This document shows positions 27,462 to 37,001 of a stretch of DNA of 64,000 bases, piece after piece. How positions within the stretch are numbered: the stretch's first letter is position 1; each line of letters opens with the position of its first letter. The stretch is taken from assembly GCA_027484825.1 (NCBI GenBank), contig JAIXSE010000006.1:1-64000 (forward strand). The letters are read 5' to 3'. The notes under the pieces were generated by a model that was not told where the DNA came from, did no database searches, and worked only from the letters and a program-made list of their open reading frames with translations. This DNA is from Rubrivivax sp. Lineage in GTDB: Bacteria > Pseudomonadota > Gammaproteobacteria > Burkholderiales > Burkholderiaceae_C. Made by a program: the position numbers and the translations under genes.

Positions 27462-28463
27462 CTAGTGCGGAACGCCGATCTGAAGCTCTGCGCGCGGAAA
27501 GTCGACCGAATAAATGGCCAAAGCGCTCAGCACGTCGATGCCCAAAATCATGCTGGGTCTGTCTGCCGATGCACCATCCGCGGGAACCGTCACGATCACC
27601 GGCACATTGGACAGGCGCGCGGGTCCGATCTGCACCTTGTCGAGGCGTGTGGACACCACTTGGGTGGCCGATGCAGTGGCCCCGCGAATGCCGCCTGCGG
27701 CCTTCAGGCGCGGGTCATTGCGCTGCCAACCCATCGCCGCCATGGCGGCCCAATTGAGGACGGTGGCGCTGGCGCCGGTGTCCACCAGTGCGTCAAATAC
27801 AACACCGTCGATGCTCACCGGCACACTGAGCAGACCGTTGTCGCCCAGTTGGCCCTTCACCGCCACCACGCCGGGTCGGGCCGCTGAAGACGCAGAGAAG
27901 CTCAGGCGGGCTTCGCGATGGTCGAAGCTCAGTTTTCCCTGGGAGAAATGCTCCATTCCCAGGATGCCTCGCGCGTTGGTCGAGCCCACATTGGGCAGGG
28001 CCGGCACAGCGACCTGCTGTGCATTGAAGAGGTCGGTGCGAAGGTCGTCGACGGGATAGAGCGCCACCTGCGCACTTCCGGACACGCCGACCACCTGAAT
28101 CGACTCACCGGGCAGCGGCGTCAGGTGGAGCTCCTGGGCCAGGCCCGGGGCCATGACCGTGGCCTGCGCGCCGGTGTCGACCACCATGTCGTAAGGACCT
28201 TGCCCATTGAAGGTGGTGGCAATGACGGGCCGCCCCGCCCGGTCTTGCCGAAGGGGTGTGGAGCGCGCAGCGATGGGCGGAGTATCCGGATCAGCCGTGC
28301 TGGCGCCGGTGGCTAGTGCTGCTGATGCTGCTGACGCCGCTGAAGCTGCTGGAGCCGCTGACGCCGCCGCTGCGGCCTGCACAACCGCACCGGTGATGGC
28401 AAAGACAAGGGGGAGGACAAAAGGGAAGATGGGACGCACGGCAAGACCTCGTTGTGAGGCCAT
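27462..28463 (-). CDS. Two-domain retropepsin-like aspartic protease
   Basis: The 333-residue product starts with a long hydrophobic, Ala-rich signal or anchor (about 12-50). It has two related halves, each with an aspartic protease active-site motif: V-V-D-T-G-A (Asp96) and L-V-D-T-G-A (Asp226), both followed by T-V and hydrophobic residues. Retroviral proteases are homodimers with one motif per chain; here both are in one chain, giving a pseudo-dimer like pepsin. The second half ends in I-L-G-I-D-V-L, a typical closing strand. It is probably active in the periplasm. It lies between the M16C peptidase gene and the TonB receptor gene. Confidence 0.85.
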   Translation of the reverse strand: MASQRGLAVRPIFPFVLPLVFAITGAVVQAAAAASAAPAASAASAASAALATGASTADPDTPPIAARSTPLRQDRAGRPVIATTFNGQGPYDMVVDTGAQATVMAPGLAQELHLTPLPGESIQVVGVSGSAQVALYPVDDLRTDLFNAQQVAVPALPNVGSTNARGILGMEHFSQGKLSFDHREARLSFSASSAARPGVVAVKGQLGDNGLLSVPVSIDGVVFDALVDTGASATVLNWAAMAAMGWQRNDPRLKAAGGIRGATASATQVVSTRLDKVQIGPARLSNVPVIVTVPADGASADRPSMILGIDVLSALAIYSVDFPRAELQIGVPH

Positions 28464-28495
28464 GACCTTAGCGGCCCAGGATTGCCGGAAACTGG

Positions 28496-28522
28496 CCGCG
28501 ACGAAGGCTGGCTTCGTCGCGG
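28496..28522. other. Strong stem-loop between two minus-strand genes
   Basis: CCGCGACGAAG and CTTCGTCGCGG are perfect 11-base arms around a five-base loop, in the 69-base gap between the M16C peptidase and the aspartic protease genes. There is no T-run on either side, so it is not a classic terminator. It may be an mRNA stability or processing element at the junction. Confidence 0.6.
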
Positions 28523-28532
28523 GGAAGGACGC

Positions 28533-31406
28533 TCAATGCAGGTCTGCGCCCATCTGCCGGGCGATGTCGGACAGGTCCACCACCGACAGTCCGGTCAGGT
28601 CCTGCTCCAGCCCGCCGGCCACCGCCACGCGCGCGGCCTTCTCCAGCGGCAGCCAGGTACGGGCCACCCGCTGCACCTGCTCCGCAGTGCAGTCCAGAAT
28701 GCCGCGCCGATACACCGCGCGTGCGGCATCCGTCACCCCGGCCCGCAACAGCGACCAGCGCTGGAACATGTCCGCGGACGCCGTGCCCGGCGGATCCAGG
28801 TGCTTGACTGCACTGATCACAGCCTGCTCCATCACATCGTCCGAGTAAGTTTGATGGGCCAGCTCCGCCACACTGACTTCAAAGTCGTGAAAGGTCATCG
28901 CCAGGCGGGGGTCACTGTCGGACTTCATCACAAACAGGCCTGGCATCGGCGTGTAGCCGGCGCTGGCACCGTAGGCGCCGCCCTGCTCCCGGATACGCGT
29001 GTGCAGGTGCTGCTGCACCACCAACTCGGCCAGGACGGCCAGCACCGGTGCGTCGGGATGATCGAAGCCCGGCACGGCCCAGCCCATCGTGCAGGCATTG
29101 ATCCCGGTGCCCGAATGCACCGCCAGACGCGCCGGGGCTAGCGTATCGCAGGACGGACGGAGCGGAGCACCGGGCGACGTGAAGGGCCCGAGCAGCGCCT
29201 GCGCCTGCGTCAGCACCGCCTCAACCTCGCCCTCGTGTCCGCCCGTCATGAACTGCCGCGGGCCTGCCAGGACGAGTGCCTGCATGCGCTGCAGTTCCCG
29301 GCAGATTCGCGTCGGCCCATCGGCCTCGTCCAGCATCTGCCTCAATTGCGTGATGAACGCCAACGAGGGCAGCCCCTCCACGCATTGGCGGAAGGCGCCA
29401 TTGTTCGTGAGTGATGCGACCAGGGCCAGCTGGGCGAACTGCGCCGCCCCGGAAACCAGCGCGCTGGTCCTGGCCTGCAGGCCGCTGCGCAGCAGTTGTG
29501 CGACGCGACCCGCGTCATCCAGATTCGGGCGCCGCAGCCAGGCATCGATGACGGACAGCGCCTCGACCCGCTGCTCCCGCAGCGTGCTGCAGCTGAGCGT
29601 CATCGTCAGCCATTGCGAACCGCTGACGGTGGCCGGCGCAGCCAGGCCGACCGCGAATGACGGCACTTGCTCATGCCGCCGGCGCAGCGACTCGGACCAT
29701 TCCTGTCCGTCCGAGCCCAGGCCGGCCAGCAACTGGGCATAGAGATGCAGCCAGGGCCAATCGACGCTGGGCACGGCACTCAGGTCGATGCAAAGCTGCA
29801 AGTGACACAGCCCATTGGCCGCCATTGCATGGGCCACCGCCGGACCACCGTCCAGGACGGGCAGCGCACGCGGCGCCCGGTCCAGATCCGCACGGCGCAC
29901 CCGGGGCAGAGCGTCCGCACTCCCCGGCTCCGTTTGCTGCGCAGCCAGGGCCAGGTTGTCGCGCAGCAATGCCTGCTTCTCAAGCGCGCCAAGGGCCGCC
30001 ACCCGTGCTTCGAGCGCCTGCCGTTCAGCCCGCTCCCTCTGCTGGAACCACGCGTCGCTGGGCGCCAGATGCGCCACCAGATGCGCCCGGCAGTCCAGGA
30101 GCTCGCGCACCGCGTCCCGCATGAAATCGGGCTTCAACGCCACCGCCTGCAACCGGTCCAAAGCCTCTGCGGAACCGAAGACGGACGACAGCGGCTGATC
30201 CCGCAGCAGCCCTTGTGCGGCATCGATCAGGCGATGAAGGCCGTTGACCTCTGCCCGTTCGCCAAACAACAGGTCTCGCAGGCCGGCCCGAACGGCCTCC
30301 ACCGGCATGCCCTCGGCGGCCACTTGGCGCAGGCTTTCAAGGATGACGGTTTCGGCGTCCAGCAGTTGATCGTCTCGCAGACCGGCCAAGCCCAGATGCA
30401 GCACCACCTGGCGCGGCCCGTCGTCCAGTCCGAACAGCCGGGCTGCGTAGCCGAAGCCGGCGTTCTCGATGGCTCGGCGCAATGGCGCCGCACCGTGGCC
30501 GAACAGAAGACTGGCCACCAGGCGCAAACGCAACGTCCGGTCCAGATCGGCGCTGTCGTGCAAGCGCCATGCGAGTTGCAGGACGTGGCCCGTTTCCAGG
30601 TCGCCCAGGCTGGGAATCGGAACCTTGATGCGGCGAGGCTGGTCCCAGGCAGGCGCCAATTGCGGGAGCCTGCGGGGCGAGGGCTGCTGCGCAAGCCGGT
30701 CCAGCACGCGCTGGGTCAGCGTACGCTGGACCGCCTCGGGATCCACCTTTCCTGCAGTCATGAACAGGGCCTGCGACGGGTGGTAGTGAGACCCGTGAAA
30801 CTCCCTCAGCGCTTCGAGGTCCAGGGACGGAATGTGCAGGGGGTCGCCGCCCGAGGTGTGCGCGTAGGTCGTGCCTGCGAAAAGCTCGGCCATGATCCCG
30901 CTGCGCGCCGCCTCCATCGGATCGCCAAAGTAGCCCTTCATCTCGTTGAGCACCACGCCCTGGTAGGTCGGCGTGTCTGCGTCGAACTCGATGCGCCAGC
31001 CCTCCTGCAGGAAGCTGAAGCGGTCCAGCTTCGGAAAGAAGGTCGCGTCCAGGTAGACCTCCAGCAGGTTCTGGAAGTCTGCGGGATCGGTGGTGGAGAA
31101 CGGATAGACCGTCCGATCCCCATAGGTCATGGCATTCATGAAGGTGGCGACCGAGCGCCGCATCATGAGGAAGAAGGGATCGCGCACAGGGAATCGCTCG
31201 GAGCCACACAGCACCATGTGTTCCAGGATGTGGGCCCGCCCGTCATCGCTCATCGGTACCGTGGGGAAGCCCACCAGGAAGGCGAGCTCGGGCTCCTGCG
31301 TCGCCAGGTGGACATGTTCGGCGCCGCTGGCGGCATGGCGGTAGCGGCTGACGGTTGCGTTCAGGGACGGCAGCGCGCGCTGCTCAATGAGCTGGAATGT
31401 GGACAT
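28533..31406 (-). CDS. M16C (PreP-like) zinc metallopeptidase
   Basis: The 957-residue product is the size of the presequence-protease branch of M16. The inverted zinc motif H-I-L-E-H is at 59-63 (Glu62 catalytic), with the third zinc ligand Glu155 in L-N-E-M-K-G. The C-terminal half has R-E-Q-G-G-A-Y-G-A-S-A-G-Y, which contains the family's substrate-binding Arg and Tyr. These enzymes cut short unstructured peptides inside a closed chamber. No signal peptide is evident, so it is cytoplasmic. Its start overlaps the end of the ABC transporter gene by 23 bases, which suggests coupled synthesis and a joint role. Confidence 0.93.
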   Translation of the reverse strand: MSTFQLIEQRALPSLNATVSRYRHAASGAEHVHLATQEPELAFLVGFPTVPMSDDGRAHILEHMVLCGSERFPVRDPFFLMMRRSVATFMNAMTYGDRTVYPFSTTDPADFQNLLEVYLDATFFPKLDRFSFLQEGWRIEFDADTPTYQGVVLNEMKGYFGDPMEAARSGIMAELFAGTTYAHTSGGDPLHIPSLDLEALREFHGSHYHPSQALFMTAGKVDPEAVQRTLTQRVLDRLAQQPSPRRLPQLAPAWDQPRRIKVPIPSLGDLETGHVLQLAWRLHDSADLDRTLRLRLVASLLFGHGAAPLRRAIENAGFGYAARLFGLDDGPRQVVLHLGLAGLRDDQLLDAETVILESLRQVAAEGMPVEAVRAGLRDLLFGERAEVNGLHRLIDAAQGLLRDQPLSSVFGSAEALDRLQAVALKPDFMRDAVRELLDCRAHLVAHLAPSDAWFQQRERAERQALEARVAALGALEKQALLRDNLALAAQQTEPGSADALPRVRRADLDRAPRALPVLDGGPAVAHAMAANGLCHLQLCIDLSAVPSVDWPWLHLYAQLLAGLGSDGQEWSESLRRRHEQVPSFAVGLAAPATVSGSQWLTMTLSCSTLREQRVEALSVIDAWLRRPNLDDAGRVAQLLRSGLQARTSALVSGAAQFAQLALVASLTNNGAFRQCVEGLPSLAFITQLRQMLDEADGPTRICRELQRMQALVLAGPRQFMTGGHEGEVEAVLTQAQALLGPFTSPGAPLRPSCDTLAPARLAVHSGTGINACTMGWAVPGFDHPDAPVLAVLAELVVQQHLHTRIREQGGAYGASAGYTPMPGLFVMKSDSDPRLAMTFHDFEVSVAELAHQTYSDDVMEQAVISAVKHLDPPGTASADMFQRWSLLRAGVTDAARAVYRRGILDCTAEQVQRVARTWLPLEKAARVAVAGGLEQDLTGLSVVDLSDIARQMGADLH

Positions 31407-33246
31407 GAGGGGCGCCCTGGGAGGCGTCTGAGGCTGGATTGGCGGAGAAGTTGGTGGACATCAGCGCACCCTGCGCGGCGGGAGGGGCAGCCGTTGCGGC
31501 TTCCGCCGCGAGGGCCTCGGCGGCCGTCTCCAGACGCCACTCGCCGCCCGGCAGCAGCCGGAGCACCTGTTGATGTGAATCGATCAGCCGGGACCGATGG
31601 CCCACGCTCACGACGGTGGCGTTGGAGCGGCGCAGCAGCGCATAGAGCAGCTCCTCCGTGGCCGCATCCACGGCGCTGGTGGCCTCATCCAGGAACACAA
31701 ACGCCGGCTGGGCATAGAGCACACGGGCGAAGCCAATGCGCTGCTGCTCGCCCAGGGACAGCAGACGTTCCCAGTCCGCAATGGCGTCGAAACCGCCGTG
31801 CCGCTCGGCCAGATCCCCGAGTTGCACACGCTCCAGAATGGCCTGCAATTGCGCGTCATCCAATTGGGCGCGGCCAGCGGGGTACATGATCTGCGAGCGC
31901 AGATCCGACAAGGTCATGTAGGGCTTTTGCGGCAGGAAGAGCGAACGCTCTGGCGAGGGCATCACGATCCGGCCACTGCCGCTGTTCCACAGCCCCGCCA
32001 TCGTGCGAAGCAGTGAGCTCTTGCCCACTCCCGTCTGCCCCATGATCAGCAGGCGGCTGCCCGGGCTCAGGGTCAAGGACAGGTCTCGCACCAGCTGAAG
32101 CTCGCCCCCCGGCGTTTCCACCCGCACGCCTTCAAGCGCAATGTGGTCACCGGCGTGGAGCTGGATGCCGGCGCCTTGTGAATGACTGAGTTGCTCGAAG
32201 CGCTCGTCGAGCTGGGCCAGACGAACAGCATGGGGCGCCAACTGCGCCAACACCGGCACAAAGACCGTGATGGCGGAGAATGCGCCCTGGATCTGCAATG
32301 CAGCCATCTGCGCCTGGGTGATGGCCCCATAGTCCAGCGAGTTGCCAAAATACAGGGGCACCAACAGCAGCAGCGGCAGCACCGACCAGATGTTGTTCAT
32401 GACCGTCGAACCCGCGGCGACCACATTGTTGTAGCGGACATTGATCAGCAGCTTGTCCACCACGAGGCGCAGCCTCGCGCGCAGCGAGGCCAGCTCGGCC
32501 GCCTCTCCCCGGTAGAACGCGACCACCTCGGCGTTGTTGCGCACATGGAGCAGATTGAAGCGAAGATCCGCTTCGGCCAGGGTGATCTCATAGTTCTGCT
32601 TGACCAACGGCCGTTGCAGCCACATGGTCACCACGAACTGCAACACCGAGAAGCCGATCGTGGCCCAGAACAGCGGCATGGACAGACTCATCAACACGCC
32701 CGACTGCACGCTCAGCGCGCCCACCGATCCAATGATGTTGCCGGGAATGCCGATCAAGGTGACCACGAAGGACGGCACTTCCTCCTGAATCCGCTGATCG
32801 GGGTTGTCCAGCGCTGGGTCGCCGGTGATGGCGTAGTAGGCCCGGAACTGCAGATAGCGGTCGGTCAGCCAATCTGTCATCCACGTCCGCCAATGAACAT
32901 TGAGACGAGAGGCCAGGTAGTTGGTGGGGATGGTCAGCAGGTCACGTCCAAACGCGACCACGCTGAGCAGCAGGAACTGCGTCCAGAAGGGGTTCTGCTG
33001 CTTCTCCACCAAGGCATTGGTCATGTCCCGGGAGAGGAAAGTGAGCCAGCCGCCGATGGCGACGCCGGCAGCGATCAGCACACAGCTCACGGCCAGAACC
33101 GCCCAGGACCGCCAACCGCCTTTGCGCATCCAGTAGGGTTTGGCCAGCCGATAAATACGCTGCAGCAGCAGCCAGTTCAGACCGAAATCGCGGCGAGGGA
33201 TGAGTCCCCCCGGCTTGCTGGGCTTTTCAGGCAGGGGCAAAGACAT
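31384..33246 (-). CDS. SbmA/YddA-like ABC transporter, fused membrane and ATPase domains
   Basis: The 620-residue product (ATG at 33246; a TTG nine codons upstream is also possible) has an N-terminal membrane part of about six segments of the ABC_membrane_2 type (residues about 40-335, with the family feature R-D-M-T-N-A-L), then an ATPase domain with Walker A G-Q-T-G-V-G-K-S (403-410), signature L-S-L-G-E-Q-Q-R (496-503) and Walker B F-V-F-L-D-E (516-521). Relatives include SbmA/BacA peptide importers, YddA and the peroxisomal ABCD proteins. Gene overlap with the M16C peptidase supports a peptide or acyl-chain substrate. Direction of transport cannot be told. Confidence 0.88.
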   Translation of the reverse strand: MSLPLPEKPSKPGGLIPRRDFGLNWLLLQRIYRLAKPYWMRKGGWRSWAVLAVSCVLIAAGVAIGGWLTFLSRDMTNALVEKQQNPFWTQFLLLSVVAFGRDLLTIPTNYLASRLNVHWRTWMTDWLTDRYLQFRAYYAITGDPALDNPDQRIQEEVPSFVVTLIGIPGNIIGSVGALSVQSGVLMSLSMPLFWATIGFSVLQFVVTMWLQRPLVKQNYEITLAEADLRFNLLHVRNNAEVVAFYRGEAAELASLRARLRLVVDKLLINVRYNNVVAAGSTVMNNIWSVLPLLLLVPLYFGNSLDYGAITQAQMAALQIQGAFSAITVFVPVLAQLAPHAVRLAQLDERFEQLSHSQGAGIQLHAGDHIALEGVRVETPGGELQLVRDLSLTLSPGSRLLIMGQTGVGKSSLLRTMAGLWNSGSGRIVMPSPERSLFLPQKPYMTLSDLRSQIMYPAGRAQLDDAQLQAILERVQLGDLAERHGGFDAIADWERLLSLGEQQRIGFARVLYAQPAFVFLDEATSAVDAATEELLYALLRRSNATVVSVGHRSRLIDSHQQVLRLLPGGEWRLETAAEALAAEAATAAPPAAQGALMSTNFSANPASDASQGAPHVHIPAH

Positions 33247-33352
33247 TTCGGTCACGGGCGATCCACAATTCAAGTGGGATCACGTTAGACCACATTGCTT
33301 GCCTGAGTCTGGCCGGCGCCAGAACCGCGGTGGATTCGCTGCCGCGCCGCCG

Positions 33353-35389
33353 TCAGCGGCCCGCTACCGCATCCCCTGCCCCCTTGCCTGGCGCCATGCC
33401 CGTCTCCGTGCTCAGCTCCTTGGCCGTCTCCGTGCCCGGCCCGATGTTCCGATCCAGAAACTGAATCAGCGCCAGATTGAACGCCCGGATGTTCCCGATC
33501 TTTGACAGACCGTGGCCTTCTCCGCTGAACCACCGCGTTTCGACGCTGCGATTGGCGGCTTTCAACGCGGCAGCCATGCGCGTGGAGTGGCCAATGGGCA
33601 CCCGCTCATCGTCGCTGCCGTGCGCCAGGAACACCGGCACCTGGATCTTCGCGGCATGCTTGACGGGCGACACCGCGTCGAACTGGGCCGCCATCGTATT
33701 GATGTCGCCCACCGCAAAACGCAGCCACTCACGGCCGGCCTTGCTCGCATTGGTGTCCGACCAGTCGGTGAACCGCTCGCCGATGTCCGTCACGCCCGCC
33801 AGGCTGATGCCGCATCGGTAGAGCTCCGGTGTTTTGACGAGTCCCCACAAGGCCGCATAGCCGCCATAGCTGGCGCCATAAATGCAGATCCTCGACGGGT
33901 CGGCAATGCCCTGATCGATCATCGCCTTCACACCGGCCGTCACGTCGTCCTGCATGGCCAGACCCCATTGGCGGTAGCCGGCCAGCTCGAACTTCCGTCC
34001 GAAGCCGGACGATCCCCGGAACTGCGGCTGGAACACCGCATACCCCGCCCCGGCCAATGCCTGCACGTCCAGGTTCCATTCCCAGTCGTCACGCGCCACC
34101 GGACCGCCGTGGATGTAAACCACCATCGGATGCGGCTTCTTTGCGCCATCCGCAGGAAGCGTGAGGAAGGCGGGAATACTGATGCCGTCCGGTGCGGCAT
34201 AGGTGAGCGTCTGCATGGGCCGCATCTGCTCCGGGTCCACCTGCGGCATCCGGCGGACCACCTCCCGCAGCGTCATGGTGCTGGTGTTCAGCAGCATCCA
34301 GACGCCCGGATCCCGATCCGAATAGGAATACACCAGCACCTTGCCGTTCGGATCTCCGCTCAGCACATTCACCGAATCGGGAAGCTCCTTGTCGATGGAG
34401 CGCTGCAAACGATCCCAGCGGGCATCGAACCAATGCGTTTTCGGGCGGAGTCCATGGGTGGCGGCGCGAATCACCAATTGATCCTTGTCTTCCTCCGCGC
34501 CAATCAGGTCTTCGGTGGGATGGCCGACCCGCATGGCGCCGAGTCGGCGCGTAGCCGCGTCGTAATCAAAGATGGCCCAGGTGTCACGCCCTTCCCGTGA
34601 CCGCACCACCAAGGTGTCGGACTCATCGGGAATGCCCATCGGCTGCCAGAGTTCTTCCGTCACTGCACCTTGCGCCAGCAATTGCCACTCGGACTTTTCG
34701 TCGTGCCGATACCAATTGCTGACTTTCGCACCAGGACGGAACCACTTGGTCTCCTGGGTGACCGCCGCACGCAACTGCCCGCGACGATCAAACACCGCGT
34801 GCATCAGGTCGCCCGGCAAGCTGACCGGCACATTGACCTTCTCACCGGTGAACACGTTGACGCGCTGCAGATTTGTTCCGCCGAAGACCCCATGGGCCTC
34901 CACGACCGCCCATTTCGGCGTCTCGCCGGGCTGATCGGCTGGCAGCATGCGCACAAAATGTCGGCCAAGCAAACGTCCCCGCCGGCCATCCAGCGTGACG
35001 ATCGAGCTATCGCCGTCATTGAAGTCGACGGCGAGGGCATCGTTGGACACCCAGTCCGCCCTCAAGGCCTGGATCGGACCGTCCCAGCCGGGGAGCAGCT
35101 TCGGCGTCACAAAATAGCTGGTCTTCCACGTCTCGGTGTCGAGCATCAGCAGCGCATTCGCACTGCCCGTCCAGCTCTTGATGACGATGTGCTGACCATC
35201 CGGGGACAACTTGACCGATGTGACCGCCTTCGGGTTGGTCATGTTCATCAAGGACCGCATCGTCGCCAGAATACGTGGTGAGGGCTCTTCCTCAGGGGCG
35301 GTACCCGCCGCCCAGGCCTGTCCGCCCGTCCATAGCGCAGCGTGCGCCACCACCGCCAAAACGGCCGTGCGCCACATTTCGAGCCGCAT
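33353..35389 (-). CDS. Secreted S9 family (prolyl oligopeptidase-like) peptidase
   Basis: The product is 678 residues from the ATG at 35389, which has GGGAG seven bases upstream; Met codons at 35410 and 35407 lack one. A signal peptide (about 1-28) precedes a seven-bladed beta-propeller-like region (about 55-395) and an alpha/beta-hydrolase domain. The catalytic triad is visible: Ser507 in G-A-S-Y-G-G, Asp594 in H-G-S-D-D-E-R-V-P and His626 in G-E-G-H-G. S9 enzymes cut short peptides; some clip the ring of lasso peptides. Its location in the TonB/protease cluster is consistent with peptide processing in the periplasm. No lasso precursor was found nearby. Confidence 0.92.
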   Translation of the reverse strand: MRLEMWRTAVLAVVAHAALWTGGQAWAAGTAPEEEPSPRILATMRSLMNMTNPKAVTSVKLSPDGQHIVIKSWTGSANALLMLDTETWKTSYFVTPKLLPGWDGPIQALRADWVSNDALAVDFNDGDSSIVTLDGRRGRLLGRHFVRMLPADQPGETPKWAVVEAHGVFGGTNLQRVNVFTGEKVNVPVSLPGDLMHAVFDRRGQLRAAVTQETKWFRPGAKVSNWYRHDEKSEWQLLAQGAVTEELWQPMGIPDESDTLVVRSREGRDTWAIFDYDAATRRLGAMRVGHPTEDLIGAEEDKDQLVIRAATHGLRPKTHWFDARWDRLQRSIDKELPDSVNVLSGDPNGKVLVYSYSDRDPGVWMLLNTSTMTLREVVRRMPQVDPEQMRPMQTLTYAAPDGISIPAFLTLPADGAKKPHPMVVYIHGGPVARDDWEWNLDVQALAGAGYAVFQPQFRGSSGFGRKFELAGYRQWGLAMQDDVTAGVKAMIDQGIADPSRICIYGASYGGYAALWGLVKTPELYRCGISLAGVTDIGERFTDWSDTNASKAGREWLRFAVGDINTMAAQFDAVSPVKHAAKIQVPVFLAHGSDDERVPIGHSTRMAAALKAANRSVETRWFSGEGHGLSKIGNIRAFNLALIQFLDRNIGPGTETAKELSTETGMAPGKGAGDAVAGR

Positions 35390-35499
35390 ACACCACTCCC
35401 TCTGCATCATTCTGATTTGATTTGGAGGGCATCCTAAGCAAGCGTTTCATTGGGCACGATAGGCAGTTTCACGGGTGGCGTCCCGGGGCCGATCACCGG

Positions 35500-36042
35500 T
35501 CACGCGTGTGCCCGGGCCGCGCCTGCATGCGCCTCGAAGCACAGCACATCAAACCAGGCGCCGCCAATCTCGAAACTGCGCAATGACCGCCCGAACTGGA
35601 CAAACCCATTGCGCTCCAGCACCCGCACCGACCCGATGTTGTCCTCCCGTGCGCGGGCCTCCACGCGCATGAGACCCAGCGGCCCCAGTGCTTCGGCCAG
35701 CACCAGCTTCACGGCCTGGCTGGCATAGCCCTTGCCGTTCTCCGCCTCGCCAATGCGATAGCCCAATTCGCACGAGTGGAAATGCTGCCGCCGGACGTGA
35801 CTCAGGTTGACGCGCCCGACCAAGGCGCCTTCCGCGCTGCGGATCAGGTATTGATAGGCCCGGTCCTGGGCCGCATCACGAAGCGCCTCGGCCACTGCGG
35901 CCTCGACACCGCCGTCTTCGTAGTAGGGACCGGGGCGCGCGTTGATGCGCGATTCGAAAAAGCTCCGGTTGGCGATTTCAAATCGCCGCACGTCTTCGAT
36001 GTCCCGCTCGGTGATGAGATGGATGCTCGGCGTCGCCATCAT
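35500..36042 (-). CDS. GNAT N-acetyltransferase (RimJ/RimL-like)
   Basis: The 180-residue product has the RimJ/RimL pattern: I-T-E-R-D-I at the start, [16 protein letters not shown] (the acetyl-CoA pyrophosphate loop, about 96-111), then [24 protein letters not shown]. It may acetylate ribosomal proteins or small substrates. Either of two consecutive Met codons can be the start. It is cytoplasmic and stands alone, 110 bases upstream of the S9 peptidase gene. Confidence 0.9.
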   Translation of the reverse strand: MMATPSIHLITERDIEDVRRFEIANRSFFESRINARPGPYYEDGGVEAAVAEALRDAAQDRAYQYLIRSAEGALVGRVNLSHVRRQHFHSCELGYRIGEAENGKGYASQAVKLVLAEALGPLGLMRVEARAREDNIGSVRVLERNGFVQFGRSLRSFEIGGAWFDVLCFEAHAGAARAHA

Positions 36043-36250
36043 TGACAGCCTCCGTCGCTTGGAGAGAGGTCCATCAAGAAGGGCCTCAAGAGGGGCATCA
36101 AGGGGTGCATCCAGAGATCAATCATCAGAAGATTCCAGCTGTCGAGTACGCCCGCATTGGACGCCCCTGGCGCCCCTCAGCGCAAGCTTGTCGCGCCACG
36201 GAGTGCGCCCTGGGTACGGATCCCCCTCTTTTTCTTCTACGATTGCAGGG

Positions 36251-36604
36251 ATGTCTACCCTTCCCCCCTGCCCCCAGTGCCAGTCCAGCTACACCTACGA
36301 GGACGGCAGCCAATGCGTATGCCCCGAATGTGGGCATGAATGGTCCGCGTCTGAAGCCGCGTCCGCGCTGTCCTCCACCGCCGATGAGGTCCGCGTGATC
36401 CGCGACGCGGTCGGCAATGTGCTCGCCGATGGCGATACCGTGACCGTCGTCAAAGACTTGAAGATCAAGGGCTCGTCACTCGTCGTGAAGGTCGGCACCA
36501 AGGTCAAGAACATTCGGCTCACCGATGGCGATCACGACATCGATTGCAAGATCGATGGCATTGGTGCCATGGGGCTGAAATCGGAGTTCGTGAAGAAGGT
36601 CTAA
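36251..36604 (+). CDS. yjdM: YjdM (PhnA) family zinc-ribbon protein
   Basis: The 117-residue product is full-length for the family. A zinc ribbon at the N-terminus (C-P-Q-C and C-P-E-C, residues 8-29) is followed by the conserved [24 protein letters not shown] and the closing [19 protein letters not shown]. The ATG at 36251 fits the family start; the open frame upstream is not coding. Despite the old name PhnA, a role in phosphonate breakdown is not established. Confidence 0.95.
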   Translation: MSTLPPCPQCQSSYTYEDGSQCVCPECGHEWSASEAASALSSTADEVRVIRDAVGNVLADGDTVTVVKDLKIKGSSLVVKVGTKVKNIRLTDGDHDIDCKIDGIGAMGLKSEFVKKV

Positions 36605-36637
36605 GGCCCTGGCGAGCACCCCGCGCAGGGGCGCTTG

Positions 36638-36976
36638 TCACCGCACAAACCAGACCTTCGAAATTCCTTGTTCGGTCACCTCGTAGATGGCCGCCACCTC
36701 GACGGGCGCACCGGGAACGCCGGTGACGAATTCCTGGTCAATCACCTTGTTGCCGAACACCATCCGGTTCACCAGCTTGGCATGCAGGTCCGGCAGGTTG
36801 AAGCGGTGGTCCCGGTAGTGCTGCCGCAGCGCCTCGCGTCCGACGAGGGTCGGCGCCGGATCCATCAGGACATAGACCTCCACGTCCTCGGTGTATTCGG
36901 CAACGAATCGGTCAAGGTCGCGCGCATTGTAGGCGTCGAGCTGACGCTGGGCGAAGCCTGCAGGGTCGAATGTCAT
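36638..36976 (-). CDS. SnoaL/NTF2-like protein
   Basis: The 112-residue product fits the NTF2/SnoaL-like fold: Q-L-D-A-Y-N-A-R-D-L-D-R-F-V-A-E-Y at the start, G-R-E-A-L-R-Q-H-Y-R, and V-A-A-I-Y-E-V near the end. The fold houses small-molecule isomerases and binding proteins, and the substrate cannot be told. It converges with yjdM, 34 bases apart. Confidence 0.85.
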   Translation of the reverse strand: MTFDPAGFAQRQLDAYNARDLDRFVAEYTEDVEVYVLMDPAPTLVGREALRQHYRDHRFNLPDLHAKLVNRMVFGNKVIDQEFVTGVPGAPVEVAAIYEVTEQGISKVWFVR

Positions 36977-37001
36977 CGTCGGTGAGTCTTACCTGGTAGC
37001 G

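Noticed and set aside
33247-33352. Possible lasso or other peptide precursor next to the S9 peptidase and TonB receptor
   Set aside because: I read this gap and those at 27272-27461 and 35390-35499 on both strands and found no short frame with a leader and a core peptide.
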